Shown here one piece after another: positions 29,296 through 37,426 of a DNA stretch of 64,000 nt (position 1 is the stretch's first letter; each line of letters opens with the position of its first letter). Source of the stretch: Rhizobium leguminosarum (GTDB taxonomy: Bacteria; Pseudomonadota; Alphaproteobacteria; Rhizobiales; Rhizobiaceae); contig NZ_CP016286.1 in the NCBI RefSeq assembly GCF_001679785.1, positions 1,674,001-1,738,000 of the forward strand. Direction: 5' to 3'. The notes below the pieces were generated by a model. The model was not told where the DNA came from. It worked only from the letters and a program-made list of their open reading frames with translations, and searched no databases. The translations under genes were made by a program, and so were the position numbers.

Positions 29296-29931
29296 ATGTG
29301 CAATACCCTTCGGGTCCGATGGACCATTCTGCCGAAAACAGCGCCCCAGCCCTGGATTGTGTGCAGCGGCTGCGGGGGCCTCAGAGCTTTCCGATGCAGC
29401 GACAAGATCCGGCTCAACGCCAATGGCCGCAAGCTCGATGCCTGGCTTATCTACAAATGCTCGACCTGCGAAAAGACGTGGAACCGTCCGATCTTCGAGC
29501 GCCGGAATGTTCGCGACATCGATCCCGCAGTCCTCGAGGCGTTGCAGTCCAACGATCCGGATTGGATCCGGGCAGAAGCGTTCAACCTCGAGGCTCTCAG
29601 GCGAAAGTCGCAGCGTGTCGACGAGTTTGCCGAATTTGAAATCGCAAAAGAGATGCAGCAGGAGATTGCCAATTGGACGAGACTGGAAATCGAACTGATG
29701 GTCCCGTTTCCATCCAGCACGCGCCTCGACCGCCTGCTGGCGTCCGAGTTGCAAGTTTCACGCACCCGGCTACAGGCTCTTCATGATGGTGGCATGCTGC
29801 GGACGGATTCGAATCGAGCCGACGTTTTGCGGCGACGGATCAAGAACGGCACCAGGGTTGCAGTCGACCTTGCCGCCGAGACCGGCCGGGAGCAATGGTG
29901 GCGGTCTGTGGCGACCGGGAGCTCGCCGTAA
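29296..29931 (+). CDS. DUF1062 family protein
   Basis: The protein is about 211 residues. It has a putative zinc-ribbon at the N-terminus: IVCSGCGGLRAFRCSDKIR followed by YKCSTCEKTWNR, giving two CxxC pairs. A helical region comes next, and a C-terminal stretch (SSTRLDRLLASELQVSRTRLQALHDGGML) resembles an S4-like small RNA-binding motif. The family is DUF1062, of unknown function. The start MCNTLRVRW at 29296 is preceded by CGGAAG; earlier in-frame residues are not family-like. It ends just before a terminator shared with dksA. Confidence 0.75.
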   Translation: MCNTLRVRWTILPKTAPQPWIVCSGCGGLRAFRCSDKIRLNANGRKLDAWLIYKCSTCEKTWNRPIFERRNVRDIDPAVLEALQSNDPDWIRAEAFNLEALRRKSQRVDEFAEFEIAKEMQQEIANWTRLEIELMVPFPSSTRLDRLLASELQVSRTRLQALHDGGMLRTDSNRADVLRRRIKNGTRVAVDLAAETGREQWWRSVATGSSP

Positions 29932-29935
29932 TTGT

Positions 29936-29966
29936 AAAAGGCGCCGCGATCGGATCGCGGCGCCTA
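29936..29966 (-). terminator. Strong terminator between DUF1062 gene and dksA
   Basis: AGGCGCCGCGATC (29939-29951) pairs with GATCGCGGCGCCT (29953-29965) as a 13-bp perfect stem. The minus-strand exit is TTTTACAATTA, which suits dksA termination; it probably also stops the plus-strand gene. Confidence 0.85.
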
Positions 29967-29994
29967 TTCTGCTCTCATGCCTGCATGAAAACTC

Positions 29995-30414
29995 TCATTC
30001 GTCGCGATAGACCTTTTCGCGGCGTTCGTGACGCTCCTGCGCCTCGATCGACAATGTCGCGATCGGGCGGGCGTCAAGACGCTTGAGGCCGATCGGTTCG
30101 CCGGTTTCCTCGCAATAGCCGTAGGTGCCGTCTTCGATGCGCTGCAGTGCCGCATCGATCTTGGAAATCAGCTTTCTCTGCCGATCACGGGCGCGAAGTT
30201 CGATCGCCCGGTCTGTTTCCGACGACGCTCGGTCAGCGAGATCAGGATGGTTTGCGCTTTCCTCGGCCAGGTGGTCGAGTGTCTCGCGCGCTTCTCTAAG
30301 GATATCATTTCTCCATGCAACCAGCTTGGACCTGAAATAGGCACGCTGGTTTACGTTCATGAACTCTTCCTCTTCCGAGGGAACGTAATTGCTAAGATCG
30401 ATCTTCTCACTCAA
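29995..30414 (-). CDS. dksA: DksA/TraR-family transcription factor with reduced zinc finger
   Basis: DksA binds the RNA polymerase secondary channel and works with ppGpp in the stringent response. The 139-residue protein has the coiled-coil region (AYFRSKLVAWRNDILREARETLDHL, then a second helix to about 100) and the C-terminal finger TYGYCEETGEPIGLKRLDARPIATLSIEAQERHER. The canonical four cysteines are reduced to one (C at YGYC), so zinc is probably not bound. I start at TTG 30414 because AGGAGA lies six bases upstream; the ATG at 30435 would have no ribosome site. Single-cysteine DksA proteins are known in alphaproteobacteria. Confidence 0.88.
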   Translation of the reverse strand: MSEKIDLSNYVPSEEEEFMNVNQRAYFRSKLVAWRNDILREARETLDHLAEESANHPDLADRASSETDRAIELRARDRQRKLISKIDAALQRIEDGTYGYCEETGEPIGLKRLDARPIATLSIEAQERHERREKVYRDE

Positions 30415-30690
30415 CGCGATTCTCCTGAAGAACATCTCATCTGGCGGGGTGTATATCCCAAGCGCTAGTCGCGATTCAAGCCAAATACGACAGGTAAACA
30501 GATTTTTAAATCTGTTACAATTTTCGGCTAACGATCTATTTTGTCATGGTTATTCCGGCCGCCGTTTTTTGCTTCGCCTTCAAAACGCCGTGTTGTCAGC
30601 CACGTTTTAGGCAGTTGCGGCCCGCTTGGCGATTGACGGCGACCAATCGCAACCGCTACTGAAAAGACCCGCCCGATCCTGGATTTGCCC

Positions 30691-31185
30691 ATGACCGTAC
30701 CGCTGCCTCCGCCCAACCGCATCTATCTCCTGCGTCATGCCGAGGCCGCCTGGGCCGAACCCGGACAGCGCGATTTCGACCGTCCGCTGAACGAAAAGGG
30801 CTTTGGCGATGCAGAGATCATCGCCGATAAGGCCGCCGACAAGGGCTACCGTCCCGATCTCCTGATCAGTTCGACGGCGCTGCGCTGCCGCGATACATCA
30901 GGCGCCGTCCACCGGGCGATAGGCGTCACGCTCGACGTGCGGTATGTCGATGCGCTCTACAACGCCACGGTCGATACCTATCTCGAGATCATCGATGCGC
31001 AGGATGAGGCGGCCGTTATGCTGGTCGGCCACAATCCAACCATGGAGCAGGCGCTGGAGGCGCTTATCGGCCATGAGGCGATGGCAGGCGCCCTTCCCGG
31101 CGGCTTCCCGACAGCAGGCCTTGCCGTCGTCGATTACGACGCTTCCGCCGCCGTCTGGCGCCTCACCGATTTCGTCGTCGTCTGA
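30691..31185 (+). CDS. SixA-type phosphohistidine phosphatase
   Basis: This 164-residue histidine phosphatase has the N-terminal catalytic motif YLLRHAEAAW and the second histidine in MLVGHNPTMEQ. The small size fits SixA-type enzymes, which dephosphorylate histidine on phosphotransfer proteins such as Hpt domains. An Hpt protein is encoded in this window at 38.0 kb, but a direct link is only inference. It is followed 75 bases later by YcjX on the same strand, so they may be cotranscribed. Confidence 0.82.
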   Translation: MTVPLPPPNRIYLLRHAEAAWAEPGQRDFDRPLNEKGFGDAEIIADKAADKGYRPDLLISSTALRCRDTSGAVHRAIGVTLDVRYVDALYNATVDTYLEIIDAQDEAAVMLVGHNPTMEQALEALIGHEAMAGALPGGFPTAGLAVVDYDASAAVWRLTDFVVV

Positions 31186-31260
31186 AGACTTTCGCGCCGC
31201 TTCTTTTGCGGGCGGCGCGCCCTTCCTATATTGCCGTCAGTCACCAACCGGAATTGCGCC

Positions 31261-32736
31261 TTGCCGCCACGACTGACATCCTTTGCCGATGACGCCCGCA
31301 TCGCCTTCGACAATCTCGCCGACCGGGCGAGCGGCCTCGTCAATCCGACCGTGCGGCTCGGCGTTACCGGCCTCTCCCGCTCCGGCAAGACGGTCTTCAT
31401 CTCCTCGCTGGTCCACAATCTGCTGCATGGCGGCCGACTGCCGCTGTTCGAGCCGGTCCAATCCGGCCGCGTCTCGGCGGTGCGGCTGGAACCGCAGCCG
31501 GATGATGCCGTGCCGCGCTTCCAGTACGAGGACCATATCCGCGCGCTGGTGAAGGACCGTATCTGGCCGGATTCGACCCGCGCCATATCCGAACTGCGCA
31601 TCACACTGGATTATCAGAGCGCCAGCGGCTGGAACCGGTTGTTTTCGCCTGGCCGCTTGTCGATCGATATCGTCGATTATCCCGGCGAATGGTTGCTCGA
31701 CCTGCCGCTGCTCGGCAAGGATTACCGCACGTTCAGCGAGGAAACGTTGGCACTTGCCGAAACCGGCGTCCGCTCCGAGCTGTCGCGCCAATGGCTGGTG
31801 CTGACACGTACCACTGACATCCATGCCGGCGCCGACGAGATGGTCGCCCGCGACCTCGCCACCGCCTTTGCCGATTATCTCAAAACCTGCAAGGCCGACG
31901 AACGCTCGCTTTCCACCCTGCCGCCTGGCCGCCTGCTCCTGCCCGGCGATCTCGACGGCTCGCCGGCGTTGACCTTCGCGCCGCTGGCTCTGCCGCCGGA
32001 CGGCCGTCCAGGCCGCGGCTCGCTCTGGACGATGATGGAGCGGCGCTACGAGGCCTACAAATCGGTCGTCGTCAAACCTTTCTTCCGCGAGCATTTCGCC
32101 CGGCTCGACCGGCAGATCGTCCTGGTCGATGCGCTGCAGGCGATGAACCGCGGCCCTGAAGCCGTGCAGGATCTGGAACGCGCGCTGACCGACGTGCTCG
32201 CCTGTTTCCGCCCCGGCACCAATTCGCTGCTCTCCTCCCTGCTCGGGCGCCGCATCGACCGCGTGCTGGTCGCCGCCACCAAGGCCGATCATCTTCACCA
32301 TGAAAGCCACGACCGGCTCGATGCGCTGACCCGCCGCCTGGTGGATCGCGCCATCGAGCGCATCGGCATGGCTGGTGCCGGCATCGACGTCATGGCGCTT
32401 GCTTCCGTGCGCGCCACCCGCGAAGCGACCGTCAAGCGTGACGGCCATGAACTGCCGGTCATCGTCGGCACGCCGATGGAGGGTGAAACCATCGCCGGCG
32501 AGCGTTTCGACGGGGAAAGAAAGACCGCGATCTTCCCCGGCGATCTGCCGGAGGATCCGGAAAGCCTGTTCGACCGCATCGCCGCGGGCGAGACCGGCCT
32601 GCAACTGCCCGATGTCAACGTCGTCAGGTTCCGGCCGCCGCATCTCGAGGAAACCGGTGGCGGCATCAAGCTGTCGGTGCCGCATATCCGCCTCGACCGC
32701 GCCATGCAGTTCCTGTTCGGAGACCGTCTCGCATGA
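31261..32736 (+). CDS. YcjX-family GTPase-like protein
   Basis: The protein is about 491 residues. It begins with an RxGVTGLSRSGKT P-loop (GLSRSGKT), followed by LSIDIVDYPGEWLLDLPLLG, a G3-like motif, and TKADH (G4-like). This matches YcjX/DUF463, a stress-induced predicted nucleotide-binding protein that in enterobacteria belongs to the phage-shock regulon. A TTG at 31261 or at 31231 could be the start; neither has a strong ribosome site. The stop codon overlaps the next gene's ATG by four bases, so the two are translationally coupled. Confidence 0.85.
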   Translation: MPPRLTSFADDARIAFDNLADRASGLVNPTVRLGVTGLSRSGKTVFISSLVHNLLHGGRLPLFEPVQSGRVSAVRLEPQPDDAVPRFQYEDHIRALVKDRIWPDSTRAISELRITLDYQSASGWNRLFSPGRLSIDIVDYPGEWLLDLPLLGKDYRTFSEETLALAETGVRSELSRQWLVLTRTTDIHAGADEMVARDLATAFADYLKTCKADERSLSTLPPGRLLLPGDLDGSPALTFAPLALPPDGRPGRGSLWTMMERRYEAYKSVVVKPFFREHFARLDRQIVLVDALQAMNRGPEAVQDLERALTDVLACFRPGTNSLLSSLLGRRIDRVLVAATKADHLHHESHDRLDALTRRLVDRAIERIGMAGAGIDVMALASVRATREATVKRDGHELPVIVGTPMEGETIAGERFDGERKTAIFPGDLPEDPESLFDRIAAGETGLQLPDVNVVRFRPPHLEETGGGIKLSVPHIRLDRAMQFLFGDRLA

Positions 32737-33812
32737 GCAAGCCCCCGTCCGATCCGCCGCGCCGCGCACCCGCCGCCTTCACCTATGAGGACGAAGCCAC
32801 CGAGCGGCGTGACAACGGCCGGCAAGGAGGTGAGCGGCGCAAGCCGGAAAGCTTCTCTGAAAATATCGTCGTGACACCTGATGAGGACGATCCTTTCCTC
32901 AATCCCGACAAGGATCTGAGCGCCGTCCCCGTTGCAGCGCCGCGCAAGCGGCGGACCTCGTTCGGCAAGATCGCCGCCGGGGCCTTCGGCATCCTGCTGT
33001 CGCTCGCCATCGGCCTCTGGACCGATAGCCTGATCCGCGATCTCTTCACCCGCGCCGACTGGTTGGGCTATGCCGCCCTTGCCGTGCTAGCGGTCGGCAT
33101 CCTTGCCGTGCTGGCCCTCGTCATCCGCGAAACCATCGGAATGATTCGCCTTGCCGCCGTCCAGACGATCAAGGCCGAGGCAGACGCGGCGATGCTCGAA
33201 ACCCGACCAGTGAAAGCGCGCGCCGTCGTCGCACGCCTTACCACGCTCCTTTCCGCCAATCCGGAGACGGCGAAGGGCCGCGCGACGCTGAAGGCGACCG
33301 AGGGCGAGGTCATCGATCCCCCGCATCTGATCGCGCTAGCCGAACGGGAACTGCTCGCTCCGCTCGACCGCAAGGCCCGCGCCCTGATCGTCAATGCCTC
33401 GAAGCGCGTCTCGATCGTTACTGCTGTCAGCCCGCGCGCCGTGGTCGACCTGCTCTACGTGCTCTATGAGGCCGTGCGCCTCATCCGCGCCATGGCTGAG
33501 CTTTACGGTGGCCGGCCTGGCACACTCGGCATGTTCCGTCTGTTGCGTGACGTGCTGGCGCATCTGGCCGTCACGGGCTCGATCGCCGTCGGCGACAGCC
33601 TCGTCCAACAGGTGCTCGGCCACGGGCTGGCCTCGAAGCTCTCGGCACGACTGGGCGAAGGCGTCATCAACGGCCTGATGACCGCCCGCATTGGAATCGC
33701 GGCCATGGATCTCTGCCGCCCGCTCGCCTTTCGCGCCCTGAAGCGGCCGGGAATCGGTGATTTCATCGGCGATCTCACCCCCTCCATGTCGCCGCGCGGC
33801 AACAATCCTTGA
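32733..33812 (+). CDS. YcjF/DUF697 (TIGR01620) membrane protein
   Basis: This 359-residue protein has a charged N-terminus, two hydrophobic helices (about residues 83-104 and 110-137), then a long helical region and a C-terminal DUF697 domain (GGRPGTLGMFRLLRDVLAHLAVTGSIAVGDSL). It is the standard partner of YcjX. The ATG at 32733 overlaps the ycjX stop (ATGA), so co-translation is likely. Function unproven; envelope-stress association comes from the enterobacterial homologues only. Confidence 0.85.
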   Translation: MSKPPSDPPRRAPAAFTYEDEATERRDNGRQGGERRKPESFSENIVVTPDEDDPFLNPDKDLSAVPVAAPRKRRTSFGKIAAGAFGILLSLAIGLWTDSLIRDLFTRADWLGYAALAVLAVGILAVLALVIRETIGMIRLAAVQTIKAEADAAMLETRPVKARAVVARLTTLLSANPETAKGRATLKATEGEVIDPPHLIALAERELLAPLDRKARALIVNASKRVSIVTAVSPRAVVDLLYVLYEAVRLIRAMAELYGGRPGTLGMFRLLRDVLAHLAVTGSIAVGDSLVQQVLGHGLASKLSARLGEGVINGLMTARIGIAAMDLCRPLAFRALKRPGIGDFIGDLTPSMSPRGNNP

Positions 33813-33961
33813 ACGAAGCAGCGATTCCGCAGTTTTCGCTTGCCGTAGCGTAATGCCGAAGAAATTTCAGTATATTCAATGCTTTAGTGACAGGTTTTTA
33901 AAACCATCACGGCGCGAAAACCCTGTACTACCTTGCATTTCGGCACAATCGAAAGGAAGGA

Positions 33962-33969
33962 TTAACCAT
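33962..33969 (+). promoter_or_regulatory. CtrA half-site
   Basis: TTAACCAT matches the alphaproteobacterial CtrA half-site exactly, 54 bases before the gene at 34023. An eight-base match occurs by chance about once per 65 kb per strand, so it is weak evidence. Confidence 0.3.
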
Positions 33970-34022
33970 TCTTCGGCAAAACTTGCAGCCAGTTCGTGAG
34001 TGGTGTTTGCCAAGGAAAATCC

Positions 34023-34574
34023 ATGTATTCGCGCAAGTTTCTCATCGTATGCGGCTTGGCCGCCGCGGCATTGTCTCCCGTCGCAGATGTCGCACCGGCA
34101 GCCACCGCTGCAACCCGTGACAAGGCTTTCTTCGATTCCGTTGCCGGCTCCTGGAAGGGCCCCGGCGAAATCGTCGCCGGCAAGTACAAGGGCACGAAAT
34201 TCACCTGCAGCCTGATCGGCGAGCCGACCGGCGACAGCAGCGCCGGCATCAAGCTCGACGGCACTTGCCGCGTCGGCGTCTTCAAGCAGCCGATGACCGC
34301 CGTCATCTCTCAGTCAGGCTCGAGCTACAAGGGCAAATTCCTCGACGGCGCCGCCGGCAAGGGCCTTGACGTCGTCTCCGGCGCCGTCAGCGAGGATACC
34401 GTCGTTGTCGGCATCAACCGCGCCAAGCTGAATGGTGCGATGATTGCCCGCGTGCGCGATGACAAGACGATGAACGTCACCGTTTCGGTCAAGGTCGAAA
34501 GCCAGATGATCCCGGTCATCGGCCTGACGCTGACCCGCCAGGTCGACGAGATGGCCGTCGGTTCCATCCAGTAG
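34023..34574 (+). CDS. Small secreted protein of unknown function
   Basis: The 183-residue protein has an N-terminal signal peptide (MYSRKFLIVCGLAAAALSPVA, then an Ala-rich cleavage region) and a mature domain with repeated short beta segments (SWKGPGEIVAGKYKGTKFTCSLIG; SSYKGKFLDGAAG). Two cysteines (in FTCSL and GTCRV) may be bridged. It could be a beta-barrel lipocalin-like fold, but I do not recognise the family. The ATG at 34023 has AAGGAA upstream; a terminator follows. Predicted periplasmic or exported. Confidence 0.65.
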   Translation: MYSRKFLIVCGLAAAALSPVADVAPAATAATRDKAFFDSVAGSWKGPGEIVAGKYKGTKFTCSLIGEPTGDSSAGIKLDGTCRVGVFKQPMTAVISQSGSSYKGKFLDGAAGKGLDVVSGAVSEDTVVVGINRAKLNGAMIARVRDDKTMNVTVSVKVESQMIPVIGLTLTRQVDEMAVGSIQ

Positions 34575-34602
34575 ACAAATCGCACAGAGGATTTTCCTGA
34601 AG

Positions 34603-34624
34603 CGGCGGGTTTCCCGCCGTTTCC
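34603..34624 (+). terminator. Terminator after the 34023 gene
   Basis: CGGCGGG and CCCGCCG pair around a TTT loop and are followed by TTTCCGTTT on the plus strand. Confidence 0.75.
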
Positions 34625-34641
34625 GTTTCAGTTTCCCTGTT

Positions 34642-35169
34642 TCAGGCGCTCAGCCACCAATCGCGACTGTTGTTGGCAATCTCGATGCCGGTCACCTCGG
34701 CATCCGACAGCCAGTCACTGACCGCCCTGCCCCTGACCCGAAGACCCGGCGCGATATCGGCAAGCGGCATCAGCACGAAACCGCGATCGGTCATCCGCGG
34801 ATGCGGCAGTTCCAGCCGCGGCGCGTCCTGGATCACGTCGCCATAGGTCAGCACGTCGATATCAAGCGTGCGCGGACCCCAGCGCTCGATGCGCTCGCGT
34901 TTCATCTCGCGTTCGATCGACAGGCAGACATCGAGCAAAGCCTCGGGCTCCAGCCTGGTCTCGACGACAGCGCAGGCATTGAAGAAGAACGATTGGTCGG
35001 TCTTGCCCCAAGGCGGCGTGCGATAGAGCCGCGAGACCGCGCTAACCCGGCAGTCGTCCCGTCGGTCCAGCTTCTGCAGTGCCGCAGCCATCGCCTTCGC
35101 AGGGTCGCCGATATTGCCGCCGAGACCGAGTGTGGCGGATTGGAACCCGGCCTCAGGCAAAGTGCTCAA
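34642..35169 (-). CDS. folK: 2-amino-4-hydroxy-6-hydroxymethyldihydropteridine pyrophosphokinase
   Basis: FolK transfers pyrophosphate from ATP to the pterin in folate synthesis. The 175-residue protein has LGLGGNIGDPAKAM, the RLYRTPPWG loop, NACAVVETRLEPEALL and the signature RWGPRTLDIDVLTYGD with its two metal-binding Asp. The ATG at 35169 overlaps the 3' end of folB by 17 bases, so folP-folB-folK is one translationally coupled operon. Confidence 0.95.
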   Translation of the reverse strand: MSTLPEAGFQSATLGLGGNIGDPAKAMAAALQKLDRRDDCRVSAVSRLYRTPPWGKTDQSFFFNACAVVETRLEPEALLDVCLSIEREMKRERIERWGPRTLDIDVLTYGDVIQDAPRLELPHPRMTDRGFVLMPLADIAPGLRVRGRAVSDWLSDAEVTGIEIANNSRDWWLSA

Positions 35170-35518
35170 CGCTCACCTGCACGAAATCGAGCACGCCGGG
35201 CACCGGCGCGTTCGGCTTGCGCACAGTGATCTTCGCCCGCCGGATCTGCGGGAATGTCTCGCAGAGCCCCTTGGCGATATCGAGCGCCAGGGCCTCGATC
35301 AGGTAACGCCGCTTGCCGGTGACGATCTGCTCGATCACGGTAAAGGCGATGCCGTAATTGACGGTATCGTTGATCGAATCGCTTTCCAGCGCCTCACCGG
35401 CGACGACATCGAGCTCGGCATCGACGAAGAAGCGCTGGCCGAGGAATTCCTCCTCGTCATGCACGCCGTGGCGCGCAAAGAAGGCGCAGTTCTGCAGCGT
35501 GATCGTGTAGGTGGTCAT
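35153..35518 (-). CDS. folB: Dihydroneopterin aldolase
   Basis: FolB cleaves 7,8-dihydroneopterin to the hydroxymethyl pterin used by FolK. The 121-residue protein has the N-terminal ITLQNCAFFARHGVHDEEEFLGQRFFVDAELDV region (family-conserved Gly-Val/His-Asp-x-E) and TGKRRYLIEALALDIAKGL. The ATG at 35518 overlaps the folP stop by four bases; the 3' end overlaps folK. Length is as expected for the family. Confidence 0.94.
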   Translation of the reverse strand: MTTYTITLQNCAFFARHGVHDEEEFLGQRFFVDAELDVVAGEALESDSINDTVNYGIAFTVIEQIVTGKRRYLIEALALDIAKGLCETFPQIRRAKITVRKPNAPVPGVLDFVQVSVEHFA

Positions 35519-36384
35519 GTCGGCCGCTTCCTCTCGAATTCCTGGCGCGCATTAAGCATAGCATCGGCGATATCGAGCGCATCCCTGTTGATTGCGACAT
35601 TGTGCACCCGGAAAACCGCAGCCCCTTGAAGCCTGAGCAGCGCGCTGGTCGCAGCCGTCGCCGCATCCCTGTCTTGCGCCTCACGCCCCGTCACGGCGCC
35701 CAGGAAGCGCTTCCGCGACGTCCCGGCGAGCAGCGGCAGGCCGAAGCGGGAAAGTTCGGAAAACCGCGCCATCAGTTCCAGGTTCTCCTCCGCCGTCTCC
35801 TTGGCGAAGCCGAAGCCCGGATCGAGCACGATGCGGTCGCGGTTGACGCCTGACGCAGCGGCGATATCAAGCGACCGTTCGAGGAAACGCACCTGATCGG
35901 CAATCACATCGTCAAGTTTCACCCTGTCGCGGCCGGTATGCATGATACAGAGCCCAGCTCCGGTCACCGCGGCAATATCAGCGATATCGGGCTCCTTCTG
36001 CAGCCCAAAGACGTCATTGACGATATGGGCGCCGGCACTGATTGCAAGCCGCGCCGTTTCGGCGCGATAGGTGTCGATGGAAATCAGCGCCTGGGTGCGG
36101 CCGCGCAGCGCCTCGATGACGGGCAGCACGCGCGCCTGCTCCTCGGAAGGGCTGACGGTTGCTGCGTTCGGCCGGGTCGATTCGCCGCCGATATCGATAA
36201 TGCCGGCACCTTCGCTCACCGCCCGCAACGCCTGTTCGACCGCCGCATCGACGGTTTCAAAGCGTCCGCCATCGGAAAAGGAGTCCGGCGTCACGTTGAT
36301 GATCGCCATGATCACCGAACGACGCCCGAGTTCGATCTCCCGGCCATGGCCGACACGCCATATGCTGCCTTCGAGCCCTGTCAC
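35515..36384 (-). CDS. folP: Dihydropteroate synthase
   Basis: FolP condenses the pterin pyrophosphate with p-aminobenzoate, the sulfonamide target. The 289-residue protein has MAIINVTPDSFSDGGRF, GAGIIDIGGESTRPNA, ISIDTYRAETARLAI and LDPGFGFAKE. I start at GTG 36384 (VTGLEGSIWRVGHG), which has GGGA upstream; the extension to 36471 lies over the divergent gene's leader. It leads the folP-folB-folK operon. Confidence 0.93.
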   Translation of the reverse strand: MTGLEGSIWRVGHGREIELGRRSVIMAIINVTPDSFSDGGRFETVDAAVEQALRAVSEGAGIIDIGGESTRPNAATVSPSEEQARVLPVIEALRGRTQALISIDTYRAETARLAISAGAHIVNDVFGLQKEPDIADIAAVTGAGLCIMHTGRDRVKLDDVIADQVRFLERSLDIAAASGVNRDRIVLDPGFGFAKETAEENLELMARFSELSRFGLPLLAGTSRKRFLGAVTGREAQDRDAATAATSALLRLQGAAVFRVHNVAINRDALDIADAMLNARQEFERKRPT

Positions 36385-36485
36385 CAGACTTATCCCATTG
36401 ATGACGAAAAAAGCGCCATCTGATATTGCGCTTGGGGTGGCTATGCCCCAAGCTCCTGCCGATTTCAACACGGGTTGCGTTCAGA

Positions 36486-37112
36486 ATGCCGCTTGCAGTG
36501 CGTTATATGGTCGTTCCTATCGCCTTTTCCATTGCTCTTTCCCTCTGCAGCCTGTCGGCAGCCGAAGTGATCGCATCGAAAAGCTATTCCTATTTCGACA
36601 TTCGCGGCAAAACCGCGGATGAGCTCGACCGCGAACTCAGCCGGCGCGGCCCGACGGCGAGCGGTTCCTCGGCGCGCCATCCCGGCGCTACGAAGATCCG
36701 CTTCGGCGGCGAGGCAACCTATATTCAAAATAACGGGCGCTGCCGCGTCGGCAACGTCAAGGTCACGGTCCACACCCAGATCATCCTGCCGCGCTGGAGC
36801 AGCCGCAAGGGCGCCAGCAAGGAGCTGTCGATGATCTGGGACGCGCTGTCGAGCGATATCAAGCGCCACGAGGAGCGCCATGCCGAGATCGCCCGCGACC
36901 AGGCCCGCGCCATGGAGCGCGCCATCCGCGCGCTGCCGCAGCAGCGCAGCTGCGAAGCCATGCAGGAACTCGTCTCCGACGAATCAGCTCGCGGTATAGA
37001 GGAGCACGACCGGCAGCAGGCGCGATTCGACCGGGTCGAGGCGGTCAATTTTCAGAAGCGCATGCTGAGGTTGCTGAACAATCGAATCAACGGTCGAGCC
37101 GGCGCAAAATAA
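36486..37112 (+). CDS. DUF922-type putative secreted zinc protease
   Basis: The 208-residue protein has a signal-like hydrophobic N-terminus (MVVPIAFSIALSLCSLSAA) and then a domain in which KRHEERHAEIARDQARAMER carries an HExxH zincin motif, as in DUF922 proteins, which are predicted extracytoplasmic Zn-dependent proteases. A conserved SYFDIRGKTADELDRELSRRGP segment precedes it. Start codon: ATG at 36486 or 36507 are both plausible. It is divergent from folP. Catalysis is inferred from the motif only. Confidence 0.72.
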   Translation: MPLAVRYMVVPIAFSIALSLCSLSAAEVIASKSYSYFDIRGKTADELDRELSRRGPTASGSSARHPGATKIRFGGEATYIQNNGRCRVGNVKVTVHTQIILPRWSSRKGASKELSMIWDALSSDIKRHEERHAEIARDQARAMERAIRALPQQRSCEAMQELVSDESARGIEEHDRQQARFDRVEAVNFQKRMLRLLNNRINGRAGAK

Positions 37113-37247
37113 GGCTTTTCCAGTCTGGTTGCGAGCGAAAACCCTTAGCTGCATAACGAAACTTGTGCGAAACTTACCCCCTCCCCAGCGATTGAATGGT
37201 CATTTTTCATCCTGGCAGACTCAACCGGAACGCGTTAATATGAACAC

Positions 37248-37389
37248 ATTCGAAAGTTCAGGTACGGCATCTGCACTTTCATCGCTGGGTTCTCCTGGCG
37301 CGTTCCGAAGCCGCGGATGTTCCTCCCTCATCCGTAGGTAATGCGCCCGCCTCGCCTCGCTCGCTCTAGCGCGCGAGGCGTCTTTTTTT
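37248..37389 (+). ncRNA. Candidate trans-acting small RNA
   Basis: A CTGGCA (37212-37217) and TTAATA/TAATAT (37235-37241) pair with a 17-base spacer forms a plausible sigma-70 promoter. Downstream come a GC-poor lead, a stem-loop around 37283-37301, a CGGATG/CATCCG hairpin (37314-37334) whose nine-base loop TTCCTCCCT is a strong anti-Shine-Dalgarno motif, and a terminator. The size would be about 140 nt. CU-rich loops of this kind are a signature of rhizobial sRNAs that bind ribosome sites. No protein gene is downstream before the terminator. Expression is unproven. Confidence 0.6.
37353..37389 (+). terminator. Terminator of the sRNA candidate
   Basis: CGCCTCGC (37353-37360) and GCGAGGCG (37373-37380) form a perfect eight-bp stem with a twelve-base loop, followed by TCTTTTTTTA. 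No protein-coding gene precedes it closely on this strand. Confidence 0.9.
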
Positions 37390-37426
37390 ATCGAATTTTT
37401 CGGCGACGTTTGAAGCGCAGTACGCG

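Larger units (their letters stand above)
37113..37426 (+). other. Intergenic region containing the sRNA candidate
   Basis: These 314 bases lie between the DUF922 gene and the ferredoxin gene (convergent). The plus strand holds a promoter-like pair, two stem-loops and a strong terminator, described separately; no credible protein gene is seen. A 33-codon ATG frame (37240-37341) has its ATG upstream of the predicted transcription start and no ribosome site, so I treat it as chance. Confidence 0.5.

Noticed and set aside
37240..37341. 33-codon ATG frame (MNTFESSGTA start) as a leader peptide
   Set aside because: The ATG is upstream of the predicted transcription start, has no ribosome site, and the following region is structured RNA.
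37113..37426. 6S RNA, tmRNA or 4.5S RNA in this gap
   Set aside because: None of their conserved core sequences or tag codons could be found.
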